This document shows, one piece after another, positions 1-7,581 of a stretch of 31,301 nt of DNA (within the stretch, counting starts at the first letter, position 1; the number at the start of each line of letters is the position of its first letter). The translations under genes and the position numbers were made by a program. The notes below the pieces were generated by a model, which was not told the DNA's origin, ran no database searches, and worked only from the letters and a program-made list of their open reading frames with translations. The stretch is from Bacteroidales bacterium UBA3724 (lineage in GTDB: Bacteria; Bacteroidota; Bacteroidia; Bacteroidales; P3). The stretch lies in assembly GCA_002371315.1 (NCBI GenBank), contig DFHL01000004.1, positions 15,409 through 46,709 on the forward strand. Reading direction: 5' to 3'.

Positions 1-56
1 TGCGTTCTTCTCTTTCTTGTTCTCGTCTGTGAGAACCTGTGTTTTGGATGTGGCAT
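1..56 (-). CDS. rpmF: 50S ribosomal protein L32, N-terminal part
   Basis: Only the first 18 codons are in the window; the gene runs off the left edge. The peptide begins MPHPKHRFSQTRTRKRRT, which matches the very basic start of bacterial L32, a small protein of the large ribosomal subunit. It lies 28 bases downstream of the DUF177 (YceD) gene on the same strand. The yceD–rpmF pairing is conserved widely in bacteria and supports the call. It is probably transcribed from the promoter in front of the DUF177 gene. Confidence 0.85.
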   Translation of the reverse strand, partial: MPHPKHRFSQTRTRKRRT

Positions 57-84
57 AATTATTAATTTTTTATTGTTTATTTTT

Positions 85-618
85 TTATTTCAAGTTTTTA
101 AGTGCTTCCCAACGGGGGTCTATCTGGTCTTCGTCGGTCTGCTTTTCTTCGTCGCTGTCCTCGTCGGTGATGAAGCTCATCATCTCGGGGTCGCAGGTCG
201 GGTTGCCATCGGCATCGTCGGGATGGACGCATCGTATAGGTATCTGTACTGCTACGAATTCGTACATCCACTGTGCGAGGTCGATTCTGTACTCACTTTC
301 GGGCAGGATAACCACATTCTCGTCGTCGCTCTCTTTGTCGTCGCCGAATTTGACGCAGAGGGTCTGCTCGCCTTCGGTCGGCAATGTCATCTCGCCCAAG
401 CATCTGTCGCACGTTGTTGTCAATGTCCCTGAGAAGTTGAAATGAAACAGCATCATCCGCTCTTTTTTCCCCAGTTTCACGTTGAAAACGATGTCAGCAT
501 CCAGTATTTTTTCATTTTTGTACGTTGAAAAAAAACTGTTGTCAAGTTTAAAATCGTAGTTGTAAATCCCTGATTTTAAACCACTGAACTGAATTACTGT
601 ATCAACGTTCTGCTCCAT
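85..618 (-). CDS. yceD: DUF177 / YceD family protein
   Basis: A 177-residue protein of the DUF177 (YceD) family. In other bacteria and in chloroplasts this family is linked to 23S rRNA accumulation and ribosome assembly. The N-terminal half is beta-rich. A CxxC pair (CDRCLGEM) lies near the middle and a second cysteine pair (IRC and PTC, within HPDDADGN-type sequence) follows, an arrangement that could bind a metal. The C-terminus ends in the family-typical acidic stretch followed by DPRWEALKNLK. The ATG at 618 is preceded by an AGGAG-like ribosome-binding site. rpmF follows after 28 bases, so the two form the usual operon. The biochemical role in Bacteroidales is not established. Confidence 0.85.
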   Translation of the reverse strand: MEQNVDTVIQFSGLKSGIYNYDFKLDNSFFSTYKNEKILDADIVFNVKLGKKERMMLFHFNFSGTLTTTCDRCLGEMTLPTEGEQTLCVKFGDDKESDDENVVILPESEYRIDLAQWMYEFVAVQIPIRCVHPDDADGNPTCDPEMMSFITDEDSDEEKQTDEDQIDPRWEALKNLK

Positions 619-640
619 TTCTATACTCCTAATGAGTTTG

Positions 641-672
641 CAAAGTTACACACTTTTTTGGAACTGACCAAA
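641..672 (-). promoter_or_regulatory. Promoter of yceD–rpmF
   Basis: On the minus strand a TTTG (669–672) and a TAACTTTG (641–648) are separated by exactly 20 bases. This is a full match to the Bacteroidetes housekeeping promoter (TTTG-N19-21-TAnnTTTG). It lies about 20 bases upstream of the yceD start codon. Confidence 0.75.
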
Positions 673-707
673 AAAATGTTTAAAATGCGAAAAAAAGTTT
701 CTGAAAT

Positions 708-1997
708 TCACTTCGCCACTTTGGCCAGAAGGTCGTGTTCCATCGCCTCTGTGACGGTGACGGTGACAAAGTGGCCTATGTGCAGCGAGGGGTGGGGGAG
801 AACCAGCACCTCGTCGTCCACCTCGGGCGAGTCGAACTCGGTGCGGCCTACAAAGTAGTCGCCTTCGCGGCGGTCGATAAGTATGCGGAACTGCTTGCCC
901 ACTTTCTGCTCGTTGATTTCCAGTGATATCTGCTCCTGTACGGCCATCAGTTCGTCGATGCGCCGCTGCTTTTCGTCGTCGCTGACGGGGTCGCCGAGGG
1001 CGTAGGCGGCGGTGCCCTCTTCAGGCGAGTAGGCAAAGACGCCCATACGGCTGAAGCGCGCCGTGCGTACAAATTCCTTCAGTTCCTCGAAGTCGGCCTC
1101 GGTCTCGCCTGGATAACCCACTATGAGTGTGGTTCGTACAGCCACATTGGGGATGCGCTCGCGGAATTTGCGTAGCAGCGCCAATGTGCCTTCGCGGTCG
1201 ATGCCGCGCTGCATCGAGCCGAGCAGGCGGCTGTTGATGTGCTGGAGCGGTATGTCGATGTATTTGCAGATGTTGCTGTTGCGTGCGATGGCATCGATGG
1301 CGTCGTCGGGGAATGACGACGGATAGGTGTAGTGCAGGCGTATCCATTCGGCACCCGACTCGGCGGCCAGCCGGTCGAGCAGCGTGCCCAGACGGCGTTC
1401 GCCATAGAAGTCCAGACCGTAGTAGGTGGTATCCTGCGCAATGATAATCAGCTCTTTGACACCATCGGCAACCATACGTTTAGCTTCGTTAAGAATGTCC
1501 TCGATGGGGCGCGACTTGTGGCGGCCGCGAATCATCGGGATGGCGCAGTAGGAGCAGCTGCGGTTGCAGCCTTCGGCAATCTTCAGGAATGCGTAATGCT
1601 TTGGCGTGCTTTGGATTCGCTCGGCCTCGAGGCGGTCGCGGAATTCGGCTTTCAGCGAGTTGACCAGCTCTTTCCATTCGCTCACGCCGTAGAAGCCGTC
1701 AATTTCGGGCAGCTCGGCCCTGAGCTCGTCGCGGTAGCGTTCCACGAGGCATCCGACGGCGATGACGCGCCGTGCCTTGCGGCCGCGCTTCTTGACTTCG
1801 ATTTGTTCCAGCAGGGTGTTGACCGATTCCTCCTTGGCGTCGCCGATGAAGCCGCAGGTGTTGACGATGATGATGTCGCAGTCGTTGCGGCCGCGGTCGA
1901 AATGTACTTCAAAGCCTGCCTTTGCCAGATGGCCAGCCAGATGCTCCGAATCGGCAGTGTTTTTTGAGCATCCGAGGGTTATGATGTTGACTTTCAT
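708..1997 (-). CDS. rimO: Ribosomal protein S12 methylthiotransferase RimO
   Basis: A 429-residue radical-SAM enzyme that adds a methylthio group to an aspartate of ribosomal protein S12. The N-terminal MTTase domain carries three cluster cysteines, C10 (in LGCSKN), C48 (NTCGF) and C83 (VGC). The radical-SAM triad is C144, C148 and C151 (EGCNRSCSYC), and the last 65 or so residues look like a TRAM domain. The LGCSKN start separates RimO from MiaB, its tRNA-modifying relative. I chose the ATG at 1997 because the protein then begins MKVNIITLGC as in the family. A longer frame back to 2042 would overlap the end of ftsY. It follows ftsY by 19 bases and is presumably co-transcribed with it. Confidence 0.95.
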   Translation of the reverse strand: MKVNIITLGCSKNTADSEHLAGHLAKAGFEVHFDRGRNDCDIIIVNTCGFIGDAKEESVNTLLEQIEVKKRGRKARRVIAVGCLVERYRDELRAELPEIDGFYGVSEWKELVNSLKAEFRDRLEAERIQSTPKHYAFLKIAEGCNRSCSYCAIPMIRGRHKSRPIEDILNEAKRMVADGVKELIIIAQDTTYYGLDFYGERRLGTLLDRLAAESGAEWIRLHYTYPSSFPDDAIDAIARNSNICKYIDIPLQHINSRLLGSMQRGIDREGTLALLRKFRERIPNVAVRTTLIVGYPGETEADFEELKEFVRTARFSRMGVFAYSPEEGTAAYALGDPVSDDEKQRRIDELMAVQEQISLEINEQKVGKQFRILIDRREGDYFVGRTEFDSPEVDDEVLVLPHPSLHIGHFVTVTVTEAMEHDLLAKVAK

Positions 1998-2016
1998 CGA
2001 TAGAAGTCTCTTAAAA

Positions 2017-2970
2017 TCAGTTGGCGAACAGCGAATCGACAAATTCCTCGGCGTTGAAAATCTGCAGGTCGGTCATCTTTTCGCCCAGGCCGATGTAGCG
2101 CACCGGAATCTTGAACTGGTCGCTGATGCCGATGATGACGCCGCCCTTGGCGGTGCCGTCCAGCTTGGTGAGAGCCAGTGCGTTGACCTCCGTTGCGACG
2201 GTGAACTGGCGCGCCTGCTCGATGGCGTTCTGGCCTGTCGAGGCGTCGAGTACCAGCAGCACTTCGTGGGGCGCGTCGGGGATGAGTTTCTGCATCACCT
2301 TCTTGATTTTCGACAGTTCGTTCATCAGGCCCACTTTGTTGTGCAGTCGTCCTGCTGTGTCGATCAGCACCACGTCGGTGCCCTTGGCCAGGGCCGACTG
2401 CAGCGTGTCGTAGGCCACCGAGGCCGGGTCGGCATTCATACCCTGCGAAACGATAGGCACGCCCACGCGTTCAGACCAGATTGCCAGCTGGTCGACGGCG
2501 GCGGCGCGGAAGGTGTCGGAGGCACCAAGCATCACACTCTTGCCGGCCTGCTTGAACTGGTAGGCCAGCTTGCCGATGGTGGTGGTCTTGCCCACACCGT
2601 TGACGCCAACCACAAGGATTACGTATGGCTTCTTCGTCAGCGGCGAGCTGAAATCCTCGAATTCGTCGGTATGGTGCTGGTTCAGCAATTCGGCGATTTC
2701 GGCCTTCAGGATGCCGTTAAGCTCCGAAACGCCGATATATTTGTCCCTTTTCACGCGCTCCTGGATGTTGTCGATAATCTTGAGTGTGGTCTCAACTCCG
2801 ACGTCAGAACTGATGAGTGTCTCCTCAAGCCGGTCAAGGACCTCGTCGTCGACAGTCGACTTGCCGAGTATTGATTTAGAGAGTTTTGAGAAGAAACTCT
2901 GCTTTGTTTTGTCCAGTCCCTTGTTGAGGGTTTCTTTCTTTTCCTTGCTGAAAAACGAGAACAGTCCCAT
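2017..2970 (-). CDS. ftsY: Signal recognition particle receptor FtsY
   Basis: A 317-residue SRP receptor GTPase, which docks ribosome–nascent chain–SRP complexes at the inner membrane. A short basic N-terminus (MGLFSFFSKEKKE) leads into the helical N domain (about residues 20–95). The G domain has a P-loop GVNGVGKTTTIGK, DTFRAAA, DTAGR and TKLDGTAKGG. The long acidic A domain of enterobacterial FtsY is missing, as is normal in Bacteroidetes. rimO follows closely. A terminator upstream (3091–3117) separates it from the rpmG–DUF4295 unit, so it probably has its own promoter. Confidence 0.96.
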   Translation of the reverse strand: MGLFSFFSKEKKETLNKGLDKTKQSFFSKLSKSILGKSTVDDEVLDRLEETLISSDVGVETTLKIIDNIQERVKRDKYIGVSELNGILKAEIAELLNQHHTDEFEDFSSPLTKKPYVILVVGVNGVGKTTTIGKLAYQFKQAGKSVMLGASDTFRAAAVDQLAIWSERVGVPIVSQGMNADPASVAYDTLQSALAKGTDVVLIDTAGRLHNKVGLMNELSKIKKVMQKLIPDAPHEVLLVLDASTGQNAIEQARQFTVATEVNALALTKLDGTAKGGVIIGISDQFKIPVRYIGLGEKMTDLQIFNAEEFVDSLFAN

Positions 2971-3031
2971 ATTGATGTTTGCTTGGTTGGAGCGCCACGA
3001 GGCGGCAATTTGTTACAACAGAAATATTTTG

Positions 3032-3039
3032 CAAAGATA
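3032..3039 (-). promoter_or_regulatory. Possible -7 box of the ftsY promoter
   Basis: TATCTTTG on the minus strand fits the TAnnTTTG consensus and sits about 60 bases upstream of the ftsY start, downstream of the preceding operon's terminator. I see no clear TTTG at the right distance, so the promoter is only half supported. Confidence 0.4.
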
Positions 3040-3090
3040 GTAAATATTTTTCACAGGGATGTTAAAAAAGTGAAATTTTTTTCGCAGGGC

Positions 3091-3117
3091 AAAAAAAAAC
3101 CTCGCCGTTGGGCGAGG
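3091..3117 (-). terminator. Rho-independent terminator after DUF4295
   Basis: The 7-bp stem CCTCGCC/GGCGAGG has a four-base loop. On the minus strand it is followed by a run of nine T (seen as A 3091–3099 on the plus strand). It begins 23 bases past the DUF4295 stop codon and ends the rpmG–DUF4295 transcript. Confidence 0.85.
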
Positions 3118-3139
3118 AAATATGAAAAGAATTAATCAT

Positions 3140-3295
3140 TTACTTCTTTTTCAGATATTCCTGTACGTTGTCAGAGGGGACGACTTCCTCTTTGAAGACG
3201 TAGGCGTTGGTCTTGGGCGAGCGGACCATACGGATAACCTTGGCGAAACTTTTGCCAGTGCTGGTTTTCAGGGTTGCGACGACTTTCTTTGCCAT
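3140..3295 (-). CDS. DUF4295 family small ribosome-associated protein
   Basis: A 51-residue lysine-rich protein starting MAKKVVATLKTSTGKSFAKV and ending EYLKKK. It matches the DUF4295 family, which is found in Bacteroidetes between rpmG and ftsY. The size, basic charge and fixed position between ribosomal protein genes suggest a ribosomal or ribosome-associated role, but I know of no firm biochemical assignment. It lies 16 bases downstream of rpmG and is followed by the terminator at 3091–3117. It is a short gene and easily missed by gene callers. Confidence 0.9.
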   Translation of the reverse strand: MAKKVVATLKTSTGKSFAKVIRMVRSPKTNAYVFKEEVVPSDNVQEYLKKK

Positions 3296-3311
3296 AATCT
3301 AATCTCTCCTA

Positions 3312-3500
3312 TTATTTGATTTCTTTGTGAACTGTTACTTTCTTCAGGAACGGATTGTATTTCTTAAGCTCCAAACGTTCCGGAGTGTTCTTTTTGTTTT
3401 TGGTCGTGACGTAGCGCGACATACCAGGAACACCGCTGGTCTTCTGCTCGGTGCATTCGAGGATAACCTGAACTCTTGCGTCTTTATTTTTCTTTGCCAT
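3312..3500 (-). CDS. rpmG: 50S ribosomal protein L33
   Basis: A 62-residue L33 starting MAKKNKDARVQVILECTEQ and ending KKYNPFLKKVTVHKEIK. Only one cysteine is present, so this is the zinc-free (C-minus) form. I chose the ATG at 3500. A longer frame to 3551 would begin upstream of the promoter box and lacks L33-like sequence. It is the first gene of an operon with DUF4295. In many Bacteroidales rpmB (L28) precedes rpmG, but no L28 is visible here. Confidence 0.95.
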   Translation of the reverse strand: MAKKNKDARVQVILECTEQKTSGVPGMSRYVTTKNKKNTPERLELKKYNPFLKKVTVHKEIK

Positions 3501-3521
3501 TTCTTTACGTTTTTGAGAGTG

Positions 3522-3552
3522 CAAAAGTACTACTATTTTTTCAATTGGCAAG
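3522..3552 (-). promoter_or_regulatory. Promoter of rpmG–DUF4295
   Basis: On the minus strand a TACTTTTG (3522–3529) fits the -7 consensus TAnnTTTG. A CTTG (3549–3552), one mismatch from TTTG, lies 19 bases upstream. The transcript would start about 15 bases before the rpmG start codon. Confidence 0.6.
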
Positions 3553-3765
3553 GGATTTTTTCTAAAATAATTTTAAAATTCTTCTTTCTTGCTGATATAT
3601 AGAAGTTTGTGATTTGTATTTTTGCAGCTCCCGGCGCGCAGACTGCTGCTTTTTTGTGCGGTTTTCTATGCTGTTTTGCAGAAAACGCGGCTCTTTTTTC
3701 TGCACCATTTGTGGTTTGTATCAGGGTGGATTTTAACCCCTGTATAAATCCATTAAAGGGCTAAA

Positions 3766-3824
3766 ACTGACAAAATGGCAGTTAAAATAATGTTAAAATC
3801 GCGAAAATCGGACATTTTGTCAGT
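3766..3824. promoter_or_regulatory. Paired inverted motif upstream of hsp20 (candidate operator)
   Basis: ACTGACAAAATGGCAGT (3766–3782), itself a near palindrome, is repeated in reverse orientation as ACATTTTGTCAGT (3812–3824), about 46 bases apart. A -7-like TATTTTTG (3825–3832) touches the second copy. The spacer from 3553 to 3943 contains no gene. The position in front of a small heat-shock gene suggests an operator, but the cognate regulator is unknown to me. The same core recurs at 25271 and 25476. Confidence 0.5.
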
Positions 3825-3943
3825 TATTTTTGGCTTGGGTACGCACTTTGATGATAAAAGGGTGTCTGCGAGAGATTCAAAGACAGAGACACAAAACGAA
3901 ATTAAAACAAAGTTTAACAATTAAATTATAGGAGATTAAAACA

Positions 3944-4387
3944 ATGTTAGTAGCAAGAAGAAACAACGACCTGATGAGCACAATGTTCAACGAACTTCTG
4001 GATTGGAACCGCTGGAACGGCCTGTGCAGCACTGAAGAGCAATCGATGACTCCTAAAATGAACGTCAGCGAAAGCGAAAAAGATTACCGCCTCGAGGTTT
4101 GCATCCCCGGTATGAAGAAGGAAGACCTGACCCTGAGCGTCGACACCGACAACAACTTGGTGATCGAAATGCAGCACAAGGACGAGAAGAAAGAGAACGA
4201 CGAGAAACGCCACTTCCTGCGCAAAGAGTTCAGCCAGATGCAGTTCAAGCAGATGCTCACGCTGCCCGAGAATGTGAAACGCGACCAGATCGGCGCCAAG
4301 GTGGAGAACGGCGTCCTGACCATCACCCTGCCCAAGTACACCACCGAGGAGCAGAAGCAGCTGGCACAAACCATCGCCATCGAATAA
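3944..4387 (+). CDS. Hsp20 / alpha-crystallin small heat-shock protein
   Basis: A 147-residue small heat-shock protein, an ATP-independent holdase that keeps unfolding proteins soluble in the cytoplasm. A short N-terminal arm (MLVARRNNDLMSTMFNELL) is followed by an alpha-crystallin domain from about residue 35 (SESEKDYRLEVCIPGMKKED) to 135. Within it are the charged loop KDEKKENDEKRHFLRKE and the family-typical end NGVLTITLPK. The ATG at 3944 has GGAG at 3931–3934 upstream. It is a monocistronic unit: a long 5' spacer with paired inverted motifs lies before it and a strong hairpin terminator follows. Confidence 0.95.
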   Translation: MLVARRNNDLMSTMFNELLDWNRWNGLCSTEEQSMTPKMNVSESEKDYRLEVCIPGMKKEDLTLSVDTDNNLVIEMQHKDEKKENDEKRHFLRKEFSQMQFKQMLTLPENVKRDQIGAKVENGVLTITLPKYTTEEQKQLAQTIAIE

Positions 4388-4415
4388 GCGGAAAGCTCAT
4401 CAACGCCCAACATCG

Positions 4416-4449
4416 AGCGGGACTCCAATGCGGAGTCCCGCTTTTTTTT
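4416..4449 (+). terminator. Rho-independent terminator of hsp20
   Basis: The 11-bp stem AGCGGGACTCC/GGAGTCCCGCT has a five-base loop and is followed by a run of eight T. It begins 28 bases past the hsp20 stop codon. Confidence 0.92.
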
Positions 4450-4551
4450 GCCCTTGCGGGACGCAAGTCGAGGCGTGTCGCCCCCAGCGGCTCTATTTTT
4501 TAAATTTGCCTCCGATTTATGAAAAATATGTCAAAGTCCACTGTGGTCGGT

Positions 4552-4606
4552 TTTGGTAAAAATTTGGTAAGAATTTGGGTGAACTTTGGTAGGTATTTGG
4601 TGTTGA
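4552..4606 (+). repeat. Phased 11-bp repeats, copy A
   Basis: Five consecutive 11-base units run without gaps: TTTGGTAAAAA, TTTGGTAAGAA, TTTGGGTGAAC, TTTGGTAGGTA and TTTGGTGTTGA. The period is one helical turn. The same units recur at 17086–17129 and, inverted, inside 25367–25438. The surrounding spacer 4450–4872 holds no gene on either strand that I can support. A TATTTTTG at 4747–4754 is a possible -7 box for the acyltransferase operon. Confidence 0.75.
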
Positions 4607-4872
4607 GAATCAATAGGTTGCAAAAAGCGATTTTTGGGCTTTTTTGCCGGATTTTTACTGTTTTTGCAACAGGCTTGTAATCAGCGTTTAAAGTCCGTTT
4701 TTTGCCAATTGGGCCATTTTTTTCGCAATATGTCGTTTTTTTTGTGTATTTTTGCATTGCGAATGGTGTGCGGCAGTTTTTTGCAGAGAATGCGTTTAAT
4801 AATATTATTACATTATATTATACGCTGTGTGGTGCGCCGTTCGTCAAAACAGGAGGGAACGATTTGCGACCT

Positions 4873-5718
4873 ATGGAGACGATAACAGAAAAATATATCG
4901 ACCTGGAGAAGGTGCTTGCGGCCAAGAATATCAAGGCTTCCAAGTTCGCCCTGCGCTTGCTGAACCGCTTGCTGCACGTCGACGAGCTGAACGAGGGCAT
5001 CTACCGGAACCGCGACAAGGAGGGTGTTGATTTTGCTAATGCCATACTTGACTATCTGGATATCAAGGTGCTGCTGGTGCACAGCGAGCGCATCCCGTCG
5101 GATGGGGCGCCGATAGTGGTGGCCAACCATCCGCTGGGAGGACCCGACGGGATGGCCCTGATAGGGGCCGTGGGCCGCGTGAGGCGCGACATATTGTTCC
5201 CTGTCAACGATTTCCTGATGCATCTGCCCAACCTGAAGTCGGTGTTTGTGCCGATCGACAAGGTGCACGGCAATCGCTCGACGGCTGCCGGGCTCGAGGC
5301 CGCTTTTGGCGGGCAGAACACGCTGCTCTACTTTCCTGCGGGTCTGTGCTCGCGCCGCATCGGTGGCCGCATCGTGGACCTGGAATGGAAGCCGACGGTG
5401 GTGAAACGTGCCGTCGAGCACCGTCGCGACATCGTGCCCGTATACATCGAGGCTCGCAACCGGCGCCGTTTCTACACCATTGCCAATCTGCGCAAGCGGC
5501 TGGGAATCAAATTCAATTTCGAGATGGCCCTGCTGCCCGGCGAGATGTTTGCCCAGCGCGGACGGACGTTCCGTATGGTTGTGGGCCGTCCGATACCCTA
5601 CCAGATGTTTGCCGACGGCACCCCGTCGCGCGAGTGGGCGGCGCGCCTGCACGACTATGTCTACACACTTGCCGACGATGCCGACAGCATTTTCGGTACT
5701 GAATATCAATATCATTAA
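4873..5718 (+). CDS. glsA: Lysophospholipid-type acyltransferase, GlsA/OlsA-like
   Basis: A 281-residue PlsC-superfamily acyltransferase. The active-site block reads VVANHPLGGPDGMAL (about residues 82–96), a histidine–aspartate pair H86/D92 with five rather than the usual four residues between. A second block is LLYFPAGLCSRR. With its neighbour it resembles the Bacteroides glycine-lipid pair, where GlsA O-acylates the N-acylglycine made by GlsB at the inner membrane. I take the ATG at 4873, but an in-frame TTG at 4864 lies 7 bases after an AGGAGG at 4851–4856 and could be the real start. The next gene follows after 19 bases. Substrate is inferred from pairing, not shown. Confidence 0.72.
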   Translation: METITEKYIDLEKVLAAKNIKASKFALRLLNRLLHVDELNEGIYRNRDKEGVDFANAILDYLDIKVLLVHSERIPSDGAPIVVANHPLGGPDGMALIGAVGRVRRDILFPVNDFLMHLPNLKSVFVPIDKVHGNRSTAAGLEAAFGGQNTLLYFPAGLCSRRIGGRIVDLEWKPTVVKRAVEHRRDIVPVYIEARNRRRFYTIANLRKRLGIKFNFEMALLPGEMFAQRGRTFRMVVGRPIPYQMFADGTPSREWAARLHDYVYTLADDADSIFGTEYQYH

Positions 5719-5737
5719 CATTGTTGCATATTTTATT

Positions 5738-6910
5738 ATGGAAAAAGATTTGAGCTACATAATCCCGCCCGTTCCGCGCGATTTGATAAAATCGGAACTT
5801 TCGAACAAGAATTTCCTGCGCCACACCAACTATGGCGGCAAGGACATCTATGTCACCACGGCCCACCTTTCGCCCAACATTATGCGTGAGATAGGGCGTC
5901 TGCGCGAGCTGTCGTTTGCCGTCGAAGGCGGCGGCACCGGCAAGGAGGTGGACATCGACGAGTTCGACACCCTGCCCGAGCCGTACTGCTTCAAGCAGCT
6001 GTTTGTGTGGGATGCTGAAAACGAGGCTATTGTGGGTGGCTATCGCTTCATCCACGGCAGCAATATGTTCCGCTCGGTCGACGGTTCGATCTATACGCCC
6101 ACTGCCGAGCTGTTCCATTTCACCGACGAGTTTGTGAACGACTACCTGCCTTACACCGTCGAGCTGGGCCGCTCGTTTGTGCAGCCCGACTACCAGCCCG
6201 GCAACAATCTGCGCAAGGGTATGTATTCGCTTGACAACCTGTGGGATGGCCTTGCGTCGATAGCCGTCGAGATTCCTGAGACGCGCTATTTCTTCGGCAA
6301 GGTGACGATGTATCCGCAGATGAATCGCAAGGCCAAGGACTTGATTCTGTATTTCTATCAGAAGCATTTTCCCGACCGCGACGGCCTGGTGTGGCCCAAC
6401 GAGCCGCTGAACATCGAGACCGACTTTAACGAGCTGCACGCCCTCTTTGTTGGTCGTAACTACAAGGAAGACTATCAGATACTGCTGCGCACGGTGCGCG
6501 CGATGGGGTCTTACGTGCCGCCGCTGGTCAATGCCTATATGAACCTGTCGTCGTCGATGCGGTCGTTCGGCACGGCCTATAACCACGCATTTGGCGAGAC
6601 CGACGAGACGGGCATCCTGGTCTCGATTCGCGACATATACCACGACAAGCGCGCCCGCTATTTTGAATCGTACGACACCCGCAACCGCTTGTTCGAACGC
6701 CGCAAGCTGTTCAAAATCAATATGCGCCTTTTGCCTTGGTGGAAAAACAACGGCAGCGACGAGGAGTCGAACGACCTGCACGGACTGATGGAGCACAAGA
6801 TTGCCCGCGACCGTGCCAAAGCATCGAACGGCGACGACCTGCGCCCCGTGCAGCGCAGACGCCAGGAGCGCCAGCAAAGGCGACAGGAACGCCGCCAAAA
6901 GAAGAACTGA
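5738..6910 (+). CDS. glsB: GNAT-type N-acyltransferase, GlsB/OlsB-like
   Basis: A 390-residue protein with an OlsB/hemolysin-like acetyltransferase domain (about residues 45–330). Recognisable parts include RLRELSFAVEGGGTGKEVDIDEFD, FVWDAENEAIVGGYRF and VELGRSFVQPDYQPG. Members of this group transfer a 3-hydroxyacyl chain from acyl carrier protein to an amino acid. In Bacteroides the homologue makes N-acylglycine for glycine lipids. The start ATG at 5738 lies 19 bases after the acyltransferase stop. The last 50 residues are unusual: a low-complexity basic tail, RRRQERQQRRQERRQKK, which could bind membrane or nucleic acid. engB follows after only 6 bases. Confidence 0.72.
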   Translation: MEKDLSYIIPPVPRDLIKSELSNKNFLRHTNYGGKDIYVTTAHLSPNIMREIGRLRELSFAVEGGGTGKEVDIDEFDTLPEPYCFKQLFVWDAENEAIVGGYRFIHGSNMFRSVDGSIYTPTAELFHFTDEFVNDYLPYTVELGRSFVQPDYQPGNNLRKGMYSLDNLWDGLASIAVEIPETRYFFGKVTMYPQMNRKAKDLILYFYQKHFPDRDGLVWPNEPLNIETDFNELHALFVGRNYKEDYQILLRTVRAMGSYVPPLVNAYMNLSSSMRSFGTAYNHAFGETDETGILVSIRDIYHDKRARYFESYDTRNRLFERRKLFKINMRLLPWWKNNGSDEESNDLHGLMEHKIARDRAKASNGDDLRPVQRRRQERQQRRQERRQKKN

Positions 6911-6916
6911 CCACTT

Positions 6917-7531
6917 ATGCCTATGGAGATAAAAAATGCAACGTTCATAGTAAGCAACAGCGACTTCCGCAAATGTCCCGCCGACGGCCGCAACGAGTAT
7001 GCTTTCATCGGCCGCTCGAATGTGGGCAAGTCGTCGCTTATCAATATGTTGACACGCAACAAGAGCCTTGCCAAGACAAGTGTGCGTCCGGGCAAGACGC
7101 AGCTGATTAACCATTTCCTGATCAATAACGAATGGTATCTTGTCGACCTGCCGGGCTACGGCTACGCCCGTATTTCGAAGACGCAGCGTGCCGCCTGGCA
7201 GAAGATGATAAGCGACTATATCCTGCAGCGCGAAGTGCTTGTGAACACGTTTGTGCTTATCGACTCGCGCATACCGCCGCAGCGCATCGACTTGGAATTC
7301 ATCTCGTTTCTGGGTCGCAACGGGATTCCGCTGGCCATCGTTTTCACCAAGGTGGACAAGCAGAACCAGAGCGAGACGGCGCGCAACGTCAATGCGTTCA
7401 AAAACGTCCTGCTTGAGGAGTGGGAGGAGCTGCCGCCGATGTTCCTTACGTCGTCGGTGTCGGGCACAGGTCGCGACAAGTTGCTGGCTTTCATTGAGCA
7501 ATGCAATGCTTCGATGGCCGAAAACAGGTAG
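6917..7531 (+). CDS. engB: Ribosome biogenesis GTP-binding protein EngB/YsxC
   Basis: A 204-residue TRAFAC-class GTPase needed for late large-subunit assembly. It shows the P-loop GRSNVGKSSLIN (about residues 32–43), the switch/G2 region RPGKTQLINHF, the G3 motif DLPGYGYA and the G4 motif TKVDK. Size and motif order are typical of the family. The start at 6917 gives MPMEIKNATF; the ATG two codons later is equally possible. It is sandwiched between glsB (6 bases upstream) and dacB (50 bases downstream) and is probably co-transcribed with them. Confidence 0.95.
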   Translation: MPMEIKNATFIVSNSDFRKCPADGRNEYAFIGRSNVGKSSLINMLTRNKSLAKTSVRPGKTQLINHFLINNEWYLVDLPGYGYARISKTQRAAWQKMISDYILQREVLVNTFVLIDSRIPPQRIDLEFISFLGRNGIPLAIVFTKVDKQNQSETARNVNAFKNVLLEEWEELPPMFLTSSVSGTGRDKLLAFIEQCNASMAENR

Positions 7532-7581
7532 CCGGCTTGGTGCGGGTATTTGATCTATTTGTAAATCTAATATTATTAAAG

